Source of the DNA: Olsenella_L kribbiana
GTDB taxonomy: Bacteria; Actinomycetota; Coriobacteriia; Coriobacteriales; Atopobiaceae
Assembly: GCF_036408795.1 (NCBI RefSeq)
Contig: NZ_JAZGJP010000002.1
Span: forward strand, 1 to 64,000
Direction of reading: 5' to 3'
DNA length: 64,000 nt
Positions within the stretch are counted from its first letter, which is position 1, and each line of letters opens with the position of its first letter. Below, in pieces: positions 58,397-64,000 of this stretch. The translations under genes were made by a program, and so were the position numbers. The notes under the pieces were generated by a model. The model was given only the letters and a program-made list of their open reading frames with translations, was not told the origin of the DNA and made no database searches.

Positions 58397-60060
58397 TATT
58401 CCTCCTTGCTGGCTGCAGCCGCGAGGCGGTCAGCCAGGGAACGTATGCGGGCATCGGAGCGATAGGCAGCAGGGCCTGCGAAGAAGCGGGCACTGCACTC
58501 GAGTACGTCGTCGACAATCTCGAGGTCGTTCTCCCTGAGCGTCGTGCCCGTCGCCGTGATATCGACGATGCGGTCTGCCATGCCGACAATCGGGCCAAGC
58601 TCGATGTTGCCGTGGAGCGGCAGAATCTCGACCTGCCGGCCGATACGGTCATAGTACGCCTGCGTGATGTGGGGGTACTTCGTTGCAACGCGCTCGTAAC
58701 CGCGCCAGGCATAGGCACGGTCGGTCTTGCCGGCAGCGCTTCTCGGCTCTGCGACGACGAAGCGGCAGGCACCGTAGCGCAGGTCCACAAGCTGCAGGAG
58801 CTCGACCTGGGCCTCGAGGATCGAGTCGTTACCGCAGATGCCGCAATCGGCACCACCATAGCCCACGAAATACGGGGCATCCTGGGCACGGACGATCACA
58901 TAGTCGACCCCGTCCTCATGCACGATGAGGCGGCGTCCCGGGTCCTTGAGCCCCTCGACCGGAAGCCCAGCCTTCTCGAGCAGCTTCACGGTATCGCCGA
59001 AGAGCGATCCCTTCGGCACGGCAATGCGGATCGGACGCTCTGCCAGGCGCACGCCCGGCGTCACGACGCCGGTATCTCCCATCTCGCCCAGGACCTCCTG
59101 GAGACGCTCGAGCGAGAGGGCGAAGCCGCAGGCGCAGGTATCGGGCATGCCGAGGTTCTTGAGGACTGCATCGTAGCGGCCGCCGGAAGCAAGGGATGCG
59201 GCGATGCCTTCCGAATAGGCCTTGAAGATGATGCCCGTGTAGTAGTCGAATGAGTTGATGATCGAGAAGTCGAAGGCAAGCTCCCCTGCCTGGGCAAGGT
59301 CGGAAAGCGATGCCACGAGGGCCCTGAGCTCAGAGGTGCCTCTTCCCTCCTGGGGGACACCGGCACCATCCAGGAGCTCGTCGAGCGCATCGATCGTCTC
59401 AGCTCCGCCATTGAGCCTTGGCAGCTCGTGGAGCGCACGTGCCGCCTCGGACGCAAGCGAAGAGGCTGCGACAAGCTCATCCAGGCTCACAAGATCGCTC
59501 TCATGGACGAGGGCAAGCGCCTGCTTCGCGAATGCCTCATCCGGTGCGCAGGTCTGGAGCAGCGCCTTCAGGGGCGAGACAGAGCCGCAGACAATCTTCC
59601 AGGCCGGCACATGGAGGGCCTGGAGCACCTCGCCCAGAAGGGAGACGACCTCGGATTCTGCCTTCACGTCGTCTCCGCCGATGAGCTCGACGCCGAGCTG
59701 CGTGAACTGGCGCGGCTGGCCCTTGAGGCTTGCACGCTCGCGCACGACAGGCGCCACATACCTGAGGCGTGCCGGCAGCTGCCCTGCCGCGAACCTTGCT
59801 GCTGCCATGCGCGCGATCGGCAGCGTGAGATCGGGCCTGAGCACGAGGAGCTCGTCGTCCTCCGCGTCGAAGAGCTGGAACGGCAGGTTCTTGATGCGTC
59901 CTGCCTCCTCGAGGGTATGGCGGTCTTCGAGAAGCGGCGTCTCGACCGGAAGATAGCCATGGCTCGCGAAGCAGCTCCTGACTGCGTCGCAGATTCGCTC
60001 GCGCGCCAATGCCTCCTTCGGCAGGATGTCGCGGAATCCTTGGGGTGTACCGCTCAGCAC
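58396..60060 (-). CDS. hisZG: Fused HisZ-HisG ATP phosphoribosyltransferase
   Basis: The 554-aa protein combines the HisRS-like regulatory subunit HisZ (about 1-335; RPDLTLPIARMAAARF, ELIGGDD, then SGGRYDAVL) with short-form catalytic HisG (about 342-554; IRIAVPKGSLFGDTV, ADCGICGNDSILE, MADRIVDITATGTTLREN). Short HisG enzymes need HisZ for activity and histidine feedback, usually as separate chains. Fusion enforces 1:1 stoichiometry. It uses a GTG start with AAGGAG upstream and is the first gene of the his operon. Confidence 0.93.
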   Translation of the reverse strand: MLSGTPQGFRDILPKEALARERICDAVRSCFASHGYLPVETPLLEDRHTLEEAGRIKNLPFQLFDAEDDELLVLRPDLTLPIARMAAARFAAGQLPARLRYVAPVVRERASLKGQPRQFTQLGVELIGGDDVKAESEVVSLLGEVLQALHVPAWKIVCGSVSPLKALLQTCAPDEAFAKQALALVHESDLVSLDELVAASSLASEAARALHELPRLNGGAETIDALDELLDGAGVPQEGRGTSELRALVASLSDLAQAGELAFDFSIINSFDYYTGIIFKAYSEGIAASLASGGRYDAVLKNLGMPDTCACGFALSLERLQEVLGEMGDTGVVTPGVRLAERPIRIAVPKGSLFGDTVKLLEKAGLPVEGLKDPGRRLIVHEDGVDYVIVRAQDAPYFVGYGGADCGICGNDSILEAQVELLQLVDLRYGACRFVVAEPRSAAGKTDRAYAWRGYERVATKYPHITQAYYDRIGRQVEILPLHGNIELGPIVGMADRIVDITATGTTLRENDLEIVDDVLECSARFFAGPAAYRSDARIRSLADRLAAAASKEE

Positions 60061-60114
60061 GATGTCGCTCCTTCATGTCCAGGATGCTTCTGCATCCATC
60101 TTGTCTGCTGGTGG

Positions 60115-60134
60115 CACTTTAGCACACTAAAGTG
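60115..60134. promoter_or_regulatory. Operator-like palindrome at the his operon promoter
   Basis: CACTTTAG (60115-60122) and CTAAAGTG (60127-60134) are exact reverse complements with a CACA spacer, extending to 9 bp per arm with the flanking G/C. It overlaps the putative -10 box of the his promoter, which fits repression. Confidence 0.6.
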
Positions 60135-60144
60135 CTTGCCGCAG
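60116..60144 (-). promoter_or_regulatory. Putative his operon promoter
   Basis: On the minus strand, CTGCGG and TAAAGT are separated by 17 bp, about 55 bp before the GTG start. The -35 match is weak. Confidence 0.4.
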
Positions 60145-60205
60145 CGAGGACGCCGCTCTGTAACGTAGCGGCAATGGAGCGTGCCTGCCCATCCTGGAGC
60201 CCGGC

Positions 60206-60333
60206 CTATTTCCCCAGATACTTCTTCAGCGCCTGGATTGCGAGAATCAGCAGGTAGAAGACAAGGACCATGAAGACGATGACGGGAATCCAGATGAGGG
60301 CAGAGAGTCCTCTGAAAAGAGATCAAGGAGCAT
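60206..60333 (-). pseudogene. Small membrane protein ORF, apparently frameshifted
   Basis: The minus strand encodes a clear hydrophobic segment ending IWIPVIVFMVLVFYLLIL and AIQALKKYLGK with a stop at 60206. In that frame no start with a ribosome site exists; a stop lies just upstream. A good ATG (60333, GGAGAAG upstream, MLLDLFSED) is in a different frame and would join it after a single-base shift near 60300. Either the gene is broken, the sequence has an error, or a shift occurs in translation. Intact, it would be about 42 aa. Confidence 0.45.
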
Positions 60334-60437
60334 GGCACATCTTCTCCGGCAAGCGTGGGCTCTTGGGTTCTGTCCCGCATGGTACCAAGCAGGCAAAGGC
60401 CGAGATCTCGCCTGTGCCATTGTTTCGGCAGATGCAG

Positions 60438-60464
60438 CGAGGCCCCCGCCAAGCGGAGGCCTCG
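60438..60464 (-). terminator. Hairpin after murJ
   Basis: Outer stem CGAGGCC (60438-60444) / GGCCTCG (60458-60464), with further inner pairing, about 30 bp beyond the murJ stop on the minus strand. The U-tract is poor. Confidence 0.45.
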
Positions 60465-60493
60465 AAATCGTTTCGATGCTATCTGGCTGTTCT

Positions 60494-62134
60494 CTACCTG
60501 CGCAGGCGTGCCGGCAGGAAGCGGTCCATGAGGCGGCCGATTGCATCAGCCTCAGGGATCTTCAGGGCGACCGCTCCGCCGTAGGTCACGATCAGGGCCG
60601 GGATGCCGCCGATGACGGAATAGAGGATGCCCTTGAGCATCGAGCCGTCCGTGGGGCCGAAGAAGTGTCCGAGGAGCTGGAGGATGAGGAAGGCAGCGAC
60701 AGCGCCTGCGGCACCGAGTGCGAGCGAGCGCACGGCAGAGACTGCCATATGGCGGATGCCGACACCGCCGATCCGGTGATGGAGCTCCATGAAGGCCACG
60801 ATATCGACGATCACATAGAAGACTGTGTTGCCCCAGGCCGAGCAGTTGAGGCCGTATCTCGGCGTCGCGACCATGAGGTAGATGACCTCGACGACGCCGG
60901 CCACGATGTTGGCAACAGCGAAGAGCATCATATGGCGCATCGAGGAGCAGATCTTCTGGAGATAGATATAGACGCCGTAGAGCGGAAGCGAGAACGCAAG
61001 GGCGATGAGGAAGCTCGCCGTCATCTCGATCTCATCAGCAGAGAAGCTCCTGCCTGCCATCACGGTAATCAGGGGCGTCGAGAACACGATCAGGAAGAGC
61101 ATCATCGGGATCAAGAGGAACAAGATCTTGCTTGTGCCGGACGAGATGCCGCGCCTATATCCCGTCATATCGTGCTTCGCATAGAGATCTGAGAGCTCTG
61201 TGAACATGGCCGTCGTGATCGGCACGCAGAGAATCGAATACGGCAGCGTATACCAGATGCGGGCATAGTAGGCGACCGAGGAGCCGGAGACCGAAGACTG
61301 CATCTCGCAGGATGTCTGCACGGAGGATGTGACGAACATCACGATCGTGCAGAGAAGCGACGGGATGCCGATGGAGAGCGTGTCCTTGATGGCAGGATCG
61401 TGGAGGTCGATCTTGAAGTGGATGCGCACGCCCATCTTGTGGAGGCTCGGCAGCTGCACGAGGAGCTGCACGGCAACGCCCAGAGGGTTGCCGAGCGCCA
61501 GGATCAGGAGCGCCAGCCCCTGGTTCGTGGGAACGAGCCAGGCATAGAGTACGAAGGAGGCGATCGTCACGAAGTTGTTGAAGATCGGCGCTGCCGTGCT
61601 CCAGAAGTACTCGCGTTCGGCATTCAGGATGCCGGAGACGACGGTCGAGAGCGAGTAGAGCATGATCTCGATTGCGAAGAAGCGGAAGAAGTAGACCGAG
61701 AGGTCGAAGTCGAACTCCTTGGTCGCCGAGAACGTCTGCGTCCACACGACCGGCGCCGCGAAGATGATGCAGAGGATGGAGAGGCCGCCCATGATGAGGA
61801 GGATGAGCGAGAAGAGGTTCGAGGCGTAGGCATTGGCACCTTCGCGTCCGAGCTTGCGCTTCACGTTCATGTAGACAGGCAGGAATGCCGTGACGAGCAT
61901 GCCGCCCATGACAAGCTCATAGAGCAGATTCGGGAGGTTGTTCGCGATCGTGTAGCACGAGGCGAGCATCGTGACGCCGACGGCATATGCCTGCGCCCAG
62001 GTGCGGAAGAAGCCCGTGACACGCGAAATCATCACGAGCACGCTCATCATTGCAGACGAGCGGCCTACCGACTCGGCAAGCGCCTCTTCCTCGTCAGTCT
62101 GCTGCTCCTCGATGTCCATTTCTCTGTTCTCCAT
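60494..62134 (-). CDS. murJ: Lipid II flippase MurJ (MviN family)
   Basis: The 546-aa MOP-superfamily membrane protein has about 14 predicted helices. Family features include SRVTGFFRTWAQAYAVG, ANNLPNLLYELVMGGMLVTAFLPVY and FAIEIMLYSLSTVVSGILNA. It would move lipid II across the membrane for peptidoglycan synthesis. Two consecutive ATGs exist; the second (62134) has better spacing from AGGAAGG, the first is at 62137. The ybaK stop overlaps the start. Confidence 0.93.
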   Translation of the reverse strand: MENREMDIEEQQTDEEEALAESVGRSSAMMSVLVMISRVTGFFRTWAQAYAVGVTMLASCYTIANNLPNLLYELVMGGMLVTAFLPVYMNVKRKLGREGANAYASNLFSLILLIMGGLSILCIIFAAPVVWTQTFSATKEFDFDLSVYFFRFFAIEIMLYSLSTVVSGILNAEREYFWSTAAPIFNNFVTIASFVLYAWLVPTNQGLALLILALGNPLGVAVQLLVQLPSLHKMGVRIHFKIDLHDPAIKDTLSIGIPSLLCTIVMFVTSSVQTSCEMQSSVSGSSVAYYARIWYTLPYSILCVPITTAMFTELSDLYAKHDMTGYRRGISSGTSKILFLLIPMMLFLIVFSTPLITVMAGRSFSADEIEMTASFLIALAFSLPLYGVYIYLQKICSSMRHMMLFAVANIVAGVVEVIYLMVATPRYGLNCSAWGNTVFYVIVDIVAFMELHHRIGGVGIRHMAVSAVRSLALGAAGAVAAFLILQLLGHFFGPTDGSMLKGILYSVIGGIPALIVTYGGAVALKIPEADAIGRLMDRFLPARLRR

Positions 62135-62637
62135 CATCGCCCTTCCTGCACGATATCGACGAAGCGTGCGTCCAGGAACTTGGCCAGGGGCTCCGGTGCC
62201 ACGATGAGGCCGACGCCACGCTTCCCGCCCGAGATGCCGATCTCATCGAAGAGTTCGGCCGTCTCGTCGATCAAGGTCGGGAACTTCTTCTTCATGCCGA
62301 CAGGGGTGCAGCCGCCACGCACATAGCCCGTGACGCTCTCGAGCTGCTTTATCGGCATGAGCTCGAGCGACTTCTCCCCTGCTGCCGCTGCTGCCTTCTT
62401 GAGGTCGAGCTCTTCTGCCACAGGTATGCAGCACACGACGTGGTCCCGTGTCGGCGAGACGCAGACAAGCGTCTTGAACTGGCTCTCGGGGTCTGCCCCG
62501 ACCTCTTCTGCCATGCGGACGCCGAGTCCTCTCGAGATATCTTCTTCGCCCTCGACGACCTGCACCCTATAGGGGATGTGTGCCTGGTCGAGCTCGCGCA
62601 TCGCATTCGTCTTGACCTGCCCCTCACGCTTCGACAT
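62134..62637 (-). CDS. ybaK: Cys-tRNA(Pro) deacylase YbaK/EbsC
   Basis: The 167-aa trans-editing enzyme hydrolyses mischarged Cys-tRNA-Pro. It has the family segments FKTLVCVSPTRDHVVCCIPV, the catalytic Lys region, and GYVRGGCTPVGMKKKFPTLID with the conserved GGxxPxG and K residues. ATG 62637 has AAGGAGG 9 nt upstream; the gene overlaps the uvrA 3' end by 14 bp and the murJ start by one base or more, suggesting a uvrA-ybaK-murJ transcript. Confidence 0.94.
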   Translation of the reverse strand: MSKREGQVKTNAMRELDQAHIPYRVQVVEGEEDISRGLGVRMAEEVGADPESQFKTLVCVSPTRDHVVCCIPVAEELDLKKAAAAAGEKSLELMPIKQLESVTGYVRGGCTPVGMKKKFPTLIDETAELFDEIGISGGKRGVGLIVAPEPLAKFLDARFVDIVQEGR

Positions 62638-64000
62638 CTGCTGCATCCTCCTTCTCCATGCGTGCCCGGTCGCGCGCAAGGATCGGCGCAAGATAGCGTC
62701 CGGTATACGATTCTTTGACCTTCGCGACCTCTTCGGGCGTGCCATAGGCAACGACCGTGCCACCCCCATCGCCGCCTTCAGGGCCCATATCGATGAGACG
62801 GTCCGCCATCTTTATGACGTCCAGATTGTGCTCTATCACAAGGACCGTGTTGCCGGCATCCACCAAACGCTCCAATACCTGAACAAGCTGGCGCACGTCC
62901 TCGAAGTGGAGACCCGTCGTCGGCTCGTCGAGGATATAGAACGTCCTGCCTGTCTGGACACGCTGGAGCTCCTTGGCAAGCTTCACGCGCTGTGCCTCGC
63001 CGCCGGACAAGGTCGTTGCCGGCTGTCCCAGGTGCACATAGCCCAGGCCCACATCGAAGAGCGTCTCGAGCTTGCGGCGGATCTTCGGGATGTTCTGGAA
63101 GAATGAGAGCGCCTCTGTGACCGTCATGTCGAGGACATCGGCAATGGACTTGCCGTTGTACTTGACCTCCAGGGTCTCCCTGTTGTAGCGCTTGCCATGG
63201 CAGACATCGCAGGGTACATAGATGTCAGGCAGGAAGTTCATCTCGATCTTGATCTGGCCATCGCCCTTGCAGGCCTCGCAGCGGCCTCCCGGCACATTGA
63301 AGCTGAAGCGTCCTGCGCTGTAGCCGCGGGCACGGCTCTCGGGCGTCGAGGCAAAGAGCTGCCGGAGATCGTCCCAGAGGCCGATATAGGTGGCCGGGTT
63401 CGAGCGCGGCGTGCGCCCGATCGGGCTCTGGTCGATATCAATGACCTTGTCGATGCACTTCCTGCCATCCTCGTCCTCGAGCCCCTCGAGCGTACGATAG
63501 GGGCCGACAGGACGCTTCGAGTGCTGGATGATGTTCGTCAATGCTGGTGCCAGCGTATCGGTCACAAGCGATGACTTGCCCGATCCCGAGACGCCCGTCA
63601 CGACCGTGAAGGTACCGTATTCGACCTTGACCTTCACGTTCTTGAGATTGTTCGCGCGGCAGCCCGTGATCTTGAGGGCACCGCGTCCAGGATTCCTGCG
63701 CTCCTTCGGAAGGCGGATCATGCGCTTGCCGGTGAGGTAGGCGCCCGTAAGCGACTTCTCGTCTGCCATGATCTCTTCCGGCGTTCCTGCCGCCACGACG
63801 TGGCCTCCGAGCTCGCCGGCACCCGGACCCATATCGATCACATAGTCGGCAGCACGGATCGTATCCTCATCGTGCTCGACGACGATCACGGTATTGCCCT
63901 GGTCGCGCAGGCTCTTGAGCGTTGCAATCAGGCGGTCGTTGTCGCGCTGATGGAGGCCGATCGAGGGCTCATCGAGGATATAGAGGACGCCCATGAGGCC
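62624..64000 (-). CDS. uvrA: Excinuclease ABC subunit A, C-terminal half (gene runs off the window)
   Basis: About 458 aa of UvrA are present; the 5' part lies beyond the window edge. Visible: the end of the first ATPase (VLYILDEPSIGLHQRDN), the second Walker A (VTGVSGSGKSSLVTD), the zinc finger (GRCEACKGDG, then PCDVCHGKRYN), the second ABC signature (TTLSGGEAQRVKLAKEL) and Walker B (ILDEPTTGLHFEDV). It is the damage-recognition ATPase of nucleotide excision repair, with uvrC about 11 kb downstream in the same orientation. Confidence 0.97.
   Translation of the reverse strand, partial: GLMGVLYILDEPSIGLHQRDNDRLIATLKSLRDQGNTVIVVEHDEDTIRAADYVIDMGPGAGELGGHVVAAGTPEEIMADEKSLTGAYLTGKRMIRLPKERRNPGRGALKITGCRANNLKNVKVKVEYGTFTVVTGVSGSGKSSLVTDTLAPALTNIIQHSKRPVGPYRTLEGLEDEDGRKCIDKVIDIDQSPIGRTPRSNPATYIGLWDDLRQLFASTPESRARGYSAGRFSFNVPGGRCEACKGDGQIKIEMNFLPDIYVPCDVCHGKRYNRETLEVKYNGKSIADVLDMTVTEALSFFQNIPKIRRKLETLFDVGLGYVHLGQPATTLSGGEAQRVKLAKELQRVQTGRTFYILDEPTTGLHFEDVRQLVQVLERLVDAGNTVLVIEHNLDVIKMADRLIDMGPEGGDGGGTVVAYGTPEEVAKVKESYTGRYLAPILARDRARMEKEDAADVEA

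Overview
The window is GC-rich, gene-dense bacterial chromosome with strong Shine-Dalgarno sites and tRNA genes that encode their own CCA ends. Gene content and protein style fit an anaerobic actinobacterium of class Coriobacteriia, probably an Olsenella/Atopobiaceae-like gut or oral commensal. The assignment rests on recognition of protein families, not on a search.

Layout. 1-1.36 kb: a mobile-element patch (a possible ISL3-like miniature element beside an IS200/IS605 element with tnpA), then a tRNA-Val. 1.5-4.4 kb: a small unknown gene, an MFS exporter and a decayed sugar-uptake (GRP/GlcU-like) pseudogene. 4.5-8.2 kb: nrdAB, a class I ribonucleotide reductase. 8.3-10.03 kb: a small TIGR04076-like protein and a membrane protein-TetR operon with a perfect operator-like palindrome. 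10.3-11.7 kb: an Rpn-type PD-(D/E)XK nuclease gene with 24-bp coding repeats, followed by a free-standing duplicate of its C-terminal part that has its own ribosome site. 11.9-14.2 kb: small conserved unknowns. 14.6-18.8 kb: a second tRNA-Val, mnmA overlapping a cysteine desulfurase gene, and a divergent FAD oxidoreductase. 18.9-20.4 kb: a 245-bp tRNA-Gly/tRNA-Cys block present twice around two small genes. 20.4-23.5 kb: a partner-switching signalling pair (PAS/GAF/PP2C phosphatase and a fused STAS-HATPase protein). 23.6-32 kb: tRNA-Leu and an oligopeptide ABC importer with two paralogous binding proteins. 32.2-37.9 kb: secG, tpiA, pgk, gap, whiA and rapZ. 37.9-49.2 kb: a sialic-acid utilisation operon (Sat-type ABC importer with a fused permease-ATPase, two acetylesterase-family proteins, nanA, nanK, nanE) and a Gfo/Idh/MocA oxidoreductase. 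49.5-52.6 kb: uvrC and a FemAB-family transferase. 52.7-60.1 kb: a compact histidine operon headed by a HisZ-HisG fusion and lacking hisE and hisN. 60.2-64 kb: a broken small membrane ORF, murJ, ybaK and the 3' part of uvrA.

How the parts work together. The nan operon supplies uptake, probable O-deacetylation, aldolase cleavage, phosphorylation and epimerisation to GlcNAc-6-P, which would enter the lower glycolysis encoded next door; nagA/nagB are not in the window. The opp system adds peptide uptake. The most unusual locus is the Rpn nuclease with its duplicated C-terminal cassette, which resembles a toxin with an intragenic antitoxin plus an extra stand-alone antitoxin copy. Other notable points are the STAS-HATPase fusion, the HisZG fusion, a predicted catalytically dead esterase paralogue in the nan operon, and several perfect operator-like palindromes.
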